Positions 26,006 through 33,237 of a stretch of DNA of 64,000 nucleotides are shown here, piece by piece. A program made the position numbers and the translations under genes. This DNA comes from Chitinophagaceae bacterium (GTDB taxonomy: Bacteria > Bacteroidota > Bacteroidia > Chitinophagales > Chitinophagaceae): NCBI GenBank assembly GCA_947454155.1, contig CANGIT010000007.1, positions 117,914-181,913 on the forward strand, read 5' to 3'. Position 1 is the stretch's first letter. Each line of letters begins with the position of its first letter. Below the pieces are notes generated by a model. The model was not told the DNA's origin and did no database searches. It saw nothing but the letters and a program-made list of their open reading frames with translations.

Positions 26006-26147
26006 TTTTTTACCACACACTCGCTCAATCGTGTGCTGCAAATACTTATCTGCTTGACCATGCATCCGTCACGTCCTTGACTGCTGTTCATCATTGAAAC
26101 CGGTTGTCCATCTGTTTAATTTCAACGTTATCTCATCACCCTAAAAA

Positions 26148-26155
26148 AAGGAGGT
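26148..26155 (+). promoter_or_regulatory. Strong Shine-Dalgarno sequence of hsp20
   Basis: AAGGAGGT, five bases before the ATG at 26161. It is a full anti-SD complement, rare in this phylum and the only such site before a recognised gene in this window. It decides the hsp20 start. Confidence 0.75.
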
Positions 26156-26160
26156 TAACA

Positions 26161-26607
26161 ATGACAACAAAAGCATTGACCAGAAACGGAAGCCGCTTAC
26201 CTGCGCTATTCGATGATTTTTTCAAACCCTGGAACGAATGGTTCGACAGGGAAAGTGTATGGCAGAACCAACTGCTGACCATTCCTGCCGTAAACGTTAC
26301 TGAAACAAAGAACAATTATGAGTTGGACTTTGCTGTACCAGGAATGGAAAAAAGCGATTTCAACATTCATGTGGATGGTAACATGCTGACCATCAGCAGC
26401 GAAAAGGAAACACAAAAAAACGAGGAGGAAGGACATTACAACCGTAAGGAGTACAACTATTCTTCCTTCAAAAGAAGTTTTTCATTGCCGGAAGAGATCG
26501 CCAAAGACAGCATTTTAGCCAGTTACGACAAGGGTATTCTGAAGTTGGTATTGCCTAAAAAAGAAGAGGCCAAAAAACTGCTTTCGAAAACAATCACAGT
26601 GAAATAG
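26161..26607 (+). CDS. Hsp20 / alpha-crystallin small heat-shock protein
   Basis: A 148-residue ATP-independent chaperone that holds unfolded proteins. The alpha-crystallin domain runs from about residue 38 to 140: PAVNVTETKNNYELDFAVPG, then FNIHVDGNMLTISSEKE and the conserved YDKGILKLVLPKKE (GxLxLxxPK motif). The N-terminal LPALFDDFFKPWNEWF is the usual oligomerisation segment. The start is fixed by a strong Shine-Dalgarno sequence at 26148-26155. A terminator at 26634 makes it monocistronic. Confidence 0.95.
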   Translation: MTTKALTRNGSRLPALFDDFFKPWNEWFDRESVWQNQLLTIPAVNVTETKNNYELDFAVPGMEKSDFNIHVDGNMLTISSEKETQKNEEEGHYNRKEYNYSSFKRSFSLPEEIAKDSILASYDKGILKLVLPKKEEAKKLLSKTITVK

Positions 26608-26633
26608 GTCTGATTATTGTTGCCGGATAGAAA

Positions 26634-26665
26634 GGGTTGCTTCAGTTTTTGAAGCGACCCTTTTT
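26634..26665 (+). terminator. Rho-independent terminator of hsp20
   Basis: GGGT-T-GCTTCA, loop GTTTT, TGAAGC-G-ACCC, then five T. One T-G wobble interrupts the stem. Confidence 0.85.
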
Positions 26666-26830
26666 CATGCCATTTTTTTAAAACCCAATCGGATAGCGGC
26701 TTGCTGAAGTTTTTAGGTATGATATCAATCAGCATGCCTTTTGATGCCGGTCAGTTTGCAACAGTTTATAGCCATTAAATTGCACGCTGATAATTAATAC
26801 ATTAATAGCTCTTATCCGTTGTTATCCGGG

Positions 26831-27220
26831 ATGAAAAATAAATACATCAATCAGCTGGCCTTTGAGGTAGAGTCCTGGAAAAGGATTTTCGATTTCATGG
26901 AAAATGAAACTGTTTTTATGAAAGGCAGGATGAGTCAAATACTGAGAGAGCTTTCCGATACAGATTTATTGAATCATATAGAAGTTTTCCAAAACCAGTT
27001 TCTCACGCAAGACAAAGTGATCCGGATTTTCAGAAACGATATTGATAAACAGTCGCAAAGTCTGTTGACGGATGAAATATCGCCTTCAGTGATTTTGGAA
27101 AAATTGAACCGCCAAAAAAAGTTAAGGAAAGAAATAAGTTTGGCCGACAAAGAATTTGATCGGCTAAAAATGAATTTTTATGAATTCTTCTGCGAGAATC
27201 TTACTGAAGATTTTCGATAG
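26831..27220 (+). CDS. Small helical protein of unknown function
   Basis: A 129-residue charged protein without signal peptide. It is predicted almost entirely helical, with coiled-coil-like heptads in SLADKEFDRLKMNFYEFF and in LEKLNRQKKLRKEI. I do not recognise it. ATG 26831 (MKNKYINQLAFEV) is preferred; a TTG at 26819 is possible. It is convergent with the response-regulator gene, sharing a hairpin at 27229-27254. Position next to the two-component genes hints at a signalling or stress role, which is only an inference. Confidence 0.6.
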   Translation: MKNKYINQLAFEVESWKRIFDFMENETVFMKGRMSQILRELSDTDLLNHIEVFQNQFLTQDKVIRIFRNDIDKQSQSLLTDEISPSVILEKLNRQKKLRKEISLADKEFDRLKMNFYEFFCENLTEDFR

Positions 27221-27228
27221 GTTGAAAA

Positions 27229-27254
27229 AAAGCATGATCAGTTGATCATGCTTT
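27229..27254. terminator. Shared convergent hairpin overlapping a coding end
   Basis: AAAGCATGATCA, GT, TGATCATGCTTT: a perfect 12-bp stem between two convergent genes. Its right arm forms the last codons and stop of the response-regulator gene. U-rich context is present on both strands (A-run at 27225, T-run at 27260), so it may terminate both. Confidence 0.65.
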
Positions 27255-28296
27255 CCAGTTTTTTATCGTTGGTGATGGTGATGTGTCCATCTTTTATTTC
27301 TATTAATTTTTCGCTCTTAAAATCACTCAGCGTCCTGATCAGCGATTCGGTGGCGGTGCCGGCGATATTGGCAAGGTTTTCTCTGCTGATGTCTATGCTG
27401 AACTGTCCATCGTTGCCGTTGTGGTATTTTTTCTTCAGCACAATCAAAGCGTCGGCCACTTTTTTACGAAGTGAGTTGTAAGCCAGACTTAACAACTGAT
27501 TCTCTTTTTCTGCGATGTTTTTGGCCAGCAGGTTGATGAATTTCTGCGCCACTTCCCTGCTGCTGCTGAGCAATTCTTCAAATTCTTTTTTGGGGATGAT
27601 GGCTACTTCTGTTTCATCAATCGCTTCGGCGGTTTCTCTGTAAACGCCACCTTGTAATAAGGCGATGTGTCCCAGAAAATCTCCGGCAGAATAAAGGTCG
27701 GTCACCAGTTCTTTTCCATCATCGTTGGACTTTACGGTTTTGATTTTTCCGCTCAGAACATAATAGAGGTTGCCCGGGTGATTGCCTTCTTTATAAATGA
27801 CCTGCTTTTTTTTGTAGTTGTTGATGCTTCTGTTTTCCACCATGGCTTTGAGCACATCACCGCTTGAAGATTCGAGTATCAGCTGATTGACACCTTCGAG
27901 ATTGTTGGCAAAATCTTTTTTGGCAATCTCTGCTTTTTTGAGGCGGCTGTCGATGGCATTAAGCAACTCCACTCCATCAAAAGGCTTGGTGATGTAATCG
28001 TCTGCACCCAATTCCATTCCTTTTCTGAAATCGGTTCTTTCCGATTTGGCGGTAAGGAAAATAAAGGGGATGTTCTTGAGATTTTCGTTTCTGTGCAAGG
28101 CATGCAAAACGCCATAACCATCCAGCACGGGCATCATGATGTCGCAGATGATCAGATCGGGCTTGTGCTCGATCGCTTTTTCCACTCCATCTTTTCCGTT
28201 GGGTGCCGTAATTACTTTGTACATGGAAAGTTCAAGAATCTCAGCCGTGTTTTCACGGATTTCGTCATTGTCTTCAATCAATAGTAATGTCTTCAT
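27238..28296 (-). CDS. Response regulator: receiver + cyclic-nucleotide-binding + Crp-type HTH
   Basis: This 352-residue regulator has three domains. The receiver (1-120) has phospho-acceptor Asp52 in IICDIMMPVLDG, the acidic pair in IEDND and the Lys of YITKPF. A cNMP-binding beta-roll follows (about 150-265; VIYKEGNHPGNLYYVLSGKIK). A Crp/FNR-type winged helix ends it (about 270-345; ISRENLANIAGTATESLIRTLSDFK). Phosphorylation and ligand sensing may therefore act on one DNA-binding unit. It overlaps the upstream histidine kinase gene by 23 bp, so the two form a translationally coupled pair. Confidence 0.92.
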   Translation of the reverse strand: MKTLLLIEDNDEIRENTAEILELSMYKVITAPNGKDGVEKAIEHKPDLIICDIMMPVLDGYGVLHALHRNENLKNIPFIFLTAKSERTDFRKGMELGADDYITKPFDGVELLNAIDSRLKKAEIAKKDFANNLEGVNQLILESSSGDVLKAMVENRSINNYKKKQVIYKEGNHPGNLYYVLSGKIKTVKSNDDGKELVTDLYSAGDFLGHIALLQGGVYRETAEAIDETEVAIIPKKEFEELLSSSREVAQKFINLLAKNIAEKENQLLSLAYNSLRKKVADALIVLKKKYHNGNDGQFSIDISRENLANIAGTATESLIRTLSDFKSEKLIEIKDGHITITNDKKLESMIN

Positions 28297-29941
28297 GATG
28301 TCTCAAATTTTGCGGTTTAAATGTAATGGTGAATGTGGTTCCGACTTCAAGTTCGCTGCTGAAAGACAGTGTTCCTTTTAGTCTTTCGACATATTTCGAA
28401 ACAATGTGCAATCCCAGTCCGGTCCCTTGAATGTTGGTAGCATTGGATCCCCTGAAAAACCTTTCCATCAGATGTTCCTGGTCTTCTTTAGAGATGCCGA
28501 TGCCGGAATCTTTAACCGTCAGTTGTAGTTGAGTTTCATCCACATAGGTATTGACGTATATACCCGAATTCTCTTTCGAAAATTTTATAGCGTTGGATAA
28601 TAAATTTAGGATAATATTTTTGTATAAAGACAAATCTAATGTTGTGGTCTCCTCTCCTTGATGAACATAATCGATGAATTGTTGTCCCTTTACGGAAGGC
28701 AACATGTCCTGAATCAATTGTTCGGTGGTTTTTTTGATGTTGAATGGAGAAAGATGCAGGTTTATTTTTCCTTCTTCAATTTTTCCTACACTCAAAAATT
28801 CGTTGAGGATATTGGTAAGGTTGTTTACGGCGGAGATGATACGGCCCAGATGTTTTTCTCTTTTGGGCTGATCTTCACAATCCTTATATTTTTCCACTAG
28901 ATAGGCCGATGAAAGTATGGTGCTCAAGGGCGTTCGGAACTCATGGGAGGCCATGGAAACAAAACGGCTTTTGAGTTCTCCGAGTTTTTGTTCTTTCTTC
29001 AAAGCTTCCAGGAGATTGGATTCCGCTTTTTTTCTTTCCGAGATGTCTATCGCCACACCCATAAATCCTGTTACTTGTTGCTTCTTGTTTCTGATAGGCG
29101 TGATGGTAAGCAGCACCGGAAACATTTCGCCTGTTTTTTTGCGGTAAACACATTCCATTTCATTGATCTGATTCCGTAGTGATTTTTCTTTGATCACTTC
29201 AAAATCATTCTTGGTGGTCACATTGAAATCACGCTTCAATTCCTGCTTGCAATGTTCGATTTCTTCGGGCTGATGAAACATCACCGGTGTAAAATGATTG
29301 ACGACTTCCGATTCGGCATAGCCTGTCAATCGGCATGCTTCAGGATTGAAAAACTGTATCAGACCATTTTTATTCATGGCAAACAACATGATCCTGGCAT
29401 TGTCTAAAATCGCTTTTTGATTGCCTAAGGTAAATTCCAGTTTTTCGTTGAGATGCTCAAGCACCTGTAAGGTGCGGGTAAGTTCTTTGGTTCGGTTTTC
29501 AACGGTTATCTCCAGTTCGTCGTAAAGCTGTTTTATCTCCGCTTTATTTTTCTCACGGATGGTGATGTCGCTGACAAAGGCAACCACAAATTTTTCCTCA
29601 TCAATGGTATAATGACCCAAACTGACTTCAACCGGAAACTCGGTGCCGTCTTTTTTAATGCCAAAAAGATCCATACCGATGCCCATTGGTCGGTTGTTGG
29701 GCTTTTTGATGAACTTATCTCTGTGTTTTACATGGCCATGATGAAACCGGGATGGAATCAATGTTTCAATGGTTTTACCCAGAATGCCAGTTTCCTTGTA
29801 TCCAAACATGTTCAGCAAAAACGGATTGGCGCTGATGATGGAACCGGTGACATCAACCACCAATATGCCTAATGAAGCGTTTTTAAAAAATACTTCAAAA
29901 CGATTGGAATGCGCTTCTTGTTGTAGACTGCTATTGACCAT
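28274..29941 (-). CDS. Cytoplasmic PAS-domain sensor histidine kinase
   Basis: A 555-residue kinase without membrane segments. PAS domain 1 spans about 12-130, a coiled coil 130-170, PAS domain 2 about 180-305, then HisKA with phospho-acceptor His333 in SHEFRTPLS. The HATPase domain has the N box LLNLLSNAIKFSKEN, DSGIGIS (G1) and GTGLGLHIV (G2). The soluble form and tandem PAS domains suggest sensing of an internal cue such as redox state or oxygen. The cognate regulator is encoded immediately downstream. A 17-bp palindrome lies 72 bp upstream of the start. Confidence 0.93.
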   Translation of the reverse strand: MVNSSLQQEAHSNRFEVFFKNASLGILVVDVTGSIISANPFLLNMFGYKETGILGKTIETLIPSRFHHGHVKHRDKFIKKPNNRPMGIGMDLFGIKKDGTEFPVEVSLGHYTIDEEKFVVAFVSDITIREKNKAEIKQLYDELEITVENRTKELTRTLQVLEHLNEKLEFTLGNQKAILDNARIMLFAMNKNGLIQFFNPEACRLTGYAESEVVNHFTPVMFHQPEEIEHCKQELKRDFNVTTKNDFEVIKEKSLRNQINEMECVYRKKTGEMFPVLLTITPIRNKKQQVTGFMGVAIDISERKKAESNLLEALKKEQKLGELKSRFVSMASHEFRTPLSTILSSAYLVEKYKDCEDQPKREKHLGRIISAVNNLTNILNEFLSVGKIEEGKINLHLSPFNIKKTTEQLIQDMLPSVKGQQFIDYVHQGEETTTLDLSLYKNIILNLLSNAIKFSKENSGIYVNTYVDETQLQLTVKDSGIGISKEDQEHLMERFFRGSNATNIQGTGLGLHIVSKYVERLKGTLSFSSELEVGTTFTITFKPQNLRHHEDITID

Positions 29942-30012
29942 CTGATAAAGTATTCACTTGCCGGACATCGGTTTCGTTGAATGAAAGTAGGCTTTAATTA
30001 GCAATCGTTTGC

Positions 30013-30029
30013 ATTATTTGACAAATAAT
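30013..30029. promoter_or_regulatory. 17-bp perfect palindrome upstream of the sensor kinase
   Basis: ATTATTTG, A, CAAATAAT: eight perfect pairs around one base. It lies 72 bp before the kinase ATG (29941, minus). Symmetry and position suit a dimeric Crp/FNR-type site. The half-site differs from the enterobacterial Crp and Fnr consensus. The rest of the 29942-30164 gap shows nothing else. Confidence 0.45.
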
Positions 30030-30164
30030 ACCATAGTAATGACAATTGATTGACATAATGCAAAGAAGAATGATGGTGACAGATTAATCACTGACGAACA
30101 TCAAATAGGTTAATGATAATGGTTAGTGAAGGGAGAACAAGAAGCATTAAAACGAAATTGGCAT

Positions 30165-30197
30165 TCAATGAGGGTGAATGCCAATTTGTAATATTAA
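30165..30197 (-). terminator. Terminator of the 30.2-31.6 kb operon
   Basis: AAATTGGCATTCA, loop ATGAGGG, TGAATGCCAATTT: thirteen perfect pairs. On the minus strand it lies 12 bases after the stop at 30210 and is followed by a U-rich tract (CGTTTTAA). Confidence 0.75.
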
Positions 30198-30209
30198 GTT
30201 GTTATTGAG

Positions 30210-30878
30210 CTATTTCTTTTTCTTTTCAGCAGCCAGCTTGAAGCAAAGTCCACCGCCCAATCCGAATTGCAAGATGGAAGAGTTGCCGGAGATGCCAGCG
30301 CCTGTGCCACCGGAACCGATATAGATGTCTGCGCCTAAAGATTGCAGTGCCGACAATAATTGCGCCTGAAGTTTGATGCCAAAATTATCAGTCAGCCAGA
30401 AGTTACTGCCGGCTTTTACGCCCCAGGCAAATTTGGTGATGTTGCCTTTGATGCCATTACTGGGATTTTTGTAATTGATCAGCAGAATACCGGCCTGGGC
30501 TCCGGTATATAATTCAATTTTATCGTTGTTCACATCGAAATAGCGATTGCTTCCTGCCAGAATATAATGCTGTCCTGCTGTATAATTGATATTTTCAGGA
30601 ATTCTGTTGTAGCTATAAAATGTAAGAGGAACATTGCTTTTCATATTCAAACTGGAAAGCTCTATGCCATAATCTTCTCCTATCATGTATTCAATGCCTC
30701 CACCCCATCTGCATCCATCGTTAATCATCCCCTTGTAATAATAATTGGGATCGAAACGCGAATCGAAACGATCGTTGAACACATAGCTGGCATATCCATT
30801 GAATTTCACATCCTGCGCATAAGACACCGCGAAGGCCATCATCACAAGTACTAAAACTGAAATTGATTTTTTAAGCAT
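30210..30878 (-). CDS. Outer-membrane beta-barrel-like protein
   Basis: A 222-residue exported protein with signal peptide MLKKSISVLVLVMMAFAVSYAQ. The mature part alternates strands and turns and ends GGLCFKLAAEKKKK; OmpA-like or porin family barrels of this size are common in Bacteroidota. It has Gly-rich segments near the C-terminus (IGSGGTGAGISGNS). Its function is unknown. It follows the next gene by 17 bp, so both are likely one operon closed by a terminator at 30165. Confidence 0.7.
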   Translation of the reverse strand: MLKKSISVLVLVMMAFAVSYAQDVKFNGYASYVFNDRFDSRFDPNYYYKGMINDGCRWGGGIEYMIGEDYGIELSSLNMKSNVPLTFYSYNRIPENINYTAGQHYILAGSNRYFDVNNDKIELYTGAQAGILLINYKNPSNGIKGNITKFAWGVKAGSNFWLTDNFGIKLQAQLLSALQSLGADIYIGSGGTGAGISGNSSILQFGLGGGLCFKLAAEKKKK

Positions 30879-30895
30879 GTTGTTATTTTTTTCAA

Positions 30896-31627
30896 TTACA
30901 AAAAGAAAGTGCCTCCCAGTCGGTAGGTATAAATTTTATTGGTGATGTCCGGATTGAAATTCAGGCTCATCTTGAATTTATTGGGCTTAACAATTGTATT
31001 GATGGAAAAATCGCCAGCCCAGTTGGCCTTCCATTTTCCGTTGATGCAAAAAAAGGCAGGTGTTGGATTGATGAAAGCGAATGTTTTTTTACTGAAGGAA
31101 TAACTGCCATTGAACTGCAAACCCACGCCGCTGATTTTGGATTGGGTCAAATAAACATAACTGACACCCGGAAAAAAGGCGAACTGTTGAGAGGCTACAA
31201 AACCACCCACCACACCGGCAGCCAGCGACCACTGGCCATTTCCCAATCCATTTTTCACCGAGCCGGTGGGAGCGGTAATGTCTACAAATGGGGCAATGGC
31301 AATAAAATGCTGTGTCAAATTTCTTTTCACCACATCGAAATAACGAACCCTTACATCAGCTACGCCAAACTTTTTTGTAGCATCATTGTACAACAATGGC
31401 AATTCGGCGAAGAGCAAATTATTTTTGTCAAAAGCATATTGAAGATTAAGACGTGAGCCATAAAGATTGGCGGCTTTGGAAGAGGAATATTCTGCCTGCA
31501 CATTCAATTGCGTATAGAGATTCGTGGGCTTGGAGGGATCAATTTGCTGAACGGTAACGGTAGTGTCTTGAGCAACGACAACAGCGGCAAAGCAAATAGC
31601 GCAGCACGTAAGCAGTAATTTCTTCAT
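30896..31627 (-). CDS. Secreted barrel-like protein of unknown function
   Basis: A 243-residue protein with signal peptide MKKLLLTCCAICFAAVVVAQ. The mature chain has repeated amphipathic beta-strands (LNLQYAFDKNNLLFAELPL, VRVRYFDVVKRN) and a terminal aromatic strand YTYRLGGTFFL, as expected for an outer-membrane barrel. ATG 31627 is chosen because the ATG at 31696 extends into the 88-bp repeat region and spoils the signal peptide. TATCTTCG on the minus strand (31654-31661) is a one-mismatch -7 element. Confidence 0.7.
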   Translation of the reverse strand: MKKLLLTCCAICFAAVVVAQDTTVTVQQIDPSKPTNLYTQLNVQAEYSSSKAANLYGSRLNLQYAFDKNNLLFAELPLLYNDATKKFGVADVRVRYFDVVKRNLTQHFIAIAPFVDITAPTGSVKNGLGNGQWSLAAGVVGGFVASQQFAFFPGVSYVYLTQSKISGVGLQFNGSYSFSKKTFAFINPTPAFFCINGKWKANWAGDFSINTIVKPNKFKMSLNFNPDITNKIYTYRLGGTFFL

Positions 31628-31680
31628 TGTAAACAGATTGATATTTGAATGCGCGAAGATAAAAGATTTATCGCCATTGA

Positions 31681-32190
31681 AAACCACAAGGAACACAATG
31701 GAATCACTAAGTTCACAAGAAAATCTATTGTGGGCTTCGTGTAAAACTCTGTGGCCTTTGTGGTTTGCTTACCACAAGGAACACAACGGAATCACTAAGT
31801 TCACAAGGTTTCATTTGTGGTCTTCGTGTAAAACTTCGTTTCCTTTGTAGTTTATTGACCACAAGGAACACAACGGAATCACTAAGTTCACAAGGTTTCA
31901 TTTGTAGTCTTCGTGTAAAACTTTGTTGCCTTTGTGGTTTATTGACCACAAGGAATACAATGGAATCAATAAGTTCACAAGAAAATCTATAGTGGGCTTC
32001 GTGTAAAACTCTGTGGCCTTTGTGGTTTATTGACCACAAGGAACACAACGGAATCACTAAGTTCACAAGAAAATCTATTGTGGGCTTCGTGTAAAACTCT
32101 GTGGCCTTTGTGGTTTGCTTACCACAAGGAACACAATGGAATCAATAAGTTCACTAGGAAATCAATTGTGAGCTTCGTGTTTTATTTGGC
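31681..32190. repeat. Tandem array, about six copies of an 87-88 bp unit
   Basis: The word ACCACAAGG recurs at 31683, 31771, 31858, 31945, 32033 and 32121, spacings of 87 or 88 bp. Each unit contains GGAATCACTAAGTTCACAAG, a variable middle (AAATCTATTGTGGGC or GTTTCATTTGTGGTC) and CTTCGTGTAAAAC. At each junction GTGGT, a six-base loop and ACCAC pair, extending to CCTTTGTGG against CCACAAGG. The 571-bp gap between the genes at 31627 and 32199 holds no credible gene. The reading frames through it are by-products of repetition. Confidence 0.9.
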
Positions 32191-32198
32191 CGCAGTTA

Positions 32199-33197
32199 TC
32201 ATTGAGCTATCAAATATCCCCAAGCTATATCAAATGCATTGGCAGGGCCGCCGCTGATGCTTTTGGGAACATAGGCGTCCAAACAAGTGAGGTTATGGTC
32301 GGGCACCAGCAAACTGATGGCTGGAGAGGCGTTGGTGGTAAGTGTATGACTTCCGGAATAAGGTGAAGTGTAATTGTCAATACTCACCGCAGGACCTGTC
32401 ATTCCTAAGTCTGCGAGTTGTGTGACTACATTGTTATAATTAAAAATCTGATCATTGATGCTATTGAAAGAATAGCATTTTGAAATAGGCGTTGCACCAT
32501 TTTCAAAAATCCAGGCAGCGCTTTGTCCCAGGGTGCTGTTCCAGTCGATGGAAGAAAAACTGATGGCTCTCTCCACACTTACTTTCTTGGCGATATATAA
32601 TGCGTGTCCGCCTCCCTGTGAGTGACCGGCGATGGTCACCTTGCTCCAGTTCACCTCATTACCCGATATGAATTGCTGCCAGTTCTGATCGGGATGTTGC
32701 TGTTGCAGCAATACCAATAATTTATAGAGCCTGTTTTTGATGCAATTCGCCGAATTGACACTTACACCAGGCGTTTGATCTGTACCATCGAAGATTTCTT
32801 GACGGCATTTTCCGAATTGTGTAAGGTCGGTACTGGTAGCAGAGGCTACATACAAATCGCTATTATTCGGATACATCAGCCCGATTGCATGATAGCCTAA
32901 AGCCGCTGCTTTGTTCACAATCAATTTATATACCGATGGAAAACCAGTAGTGCCGGGCAAAAAAACAAAAAGTTTGTTTTTGGCGGTCACGCGTGTATCG
33001 AAATTGACATAATGCTCGTTGTTGAAACTCGTGATGGCTGCATCTGTTGACGATGGCAAAACATTGTATTGATACAACTGGGGAGTTGCCGTTTGTGTTG
33101 TGTCTGTATTATTGCTTCCGTTATTATTTATGACAGTGTGTTTTCTGCAAGCAGAAAAAAATACGAAAATTAATAAGATGAATACCGAATTTCTCAT
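32199..33197 (-). CDS. Lipoprotein alpha/beta hydrolase-like protein
   Basis: A 332-residue protein with lipobox FFSAC (Cys17) and an Asn/Thr-rich linker. FVFLPGTTGFPSVYKLIVN is a strand-loop oxyanion region, and VTIAGHSQGGGHALYIAKK is a clear nucleophile elbow (GHSQGG). A late His lies in GSHTL. The layout recalls BPSS1187-type hydrolases. It is likely anchored to the outer membrane with an unknown ester or peptide substrate. It follows the sialate esterase gene by 40 bp on the same strand, so it may belong to the same glycan-degradation operon. Confidence 0.75.
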   Translation of the reverse strand: MRNSVFILLIFVFFSACRKHTVINNNGSNNTDTTQTATPQLYQYNVLPSSTDAAITSFNNEHYVNFDTRVTAKNKLFVFLPGTTGFPSVYKLIVNKAAALGYHAIGLMYPNNSDLYVASATSTDLTQFGKCRQEIFDGTDQTPGVSVNSANCIKNRLYKLLVLLQQQHPDQNWQQFISGNEVNWSKVTIAGHSQGGGHALYIAKKVSVERAISFSSIDWNSTLGQSAAWIFENGATPISKCYSFNSINDQIFNYNNVVTQLADLGMTGPAVSIDNYTSPYSGSHTLTTNASPAISLLVPDHNLTCLDAYVPKSISGGPANAFDIAWGYLIAQ

Positions 33198-33237
33198 GAC
33201 CTTATATTTTTTTTCAAAGCTATGCTTTTTATGAAAA

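Noticed and set aside
31638..32257. Reading frames inside the 88-bp repeat
   Set aside because: They occur on both strands, follow the repeat period and lack any recognisable domain.
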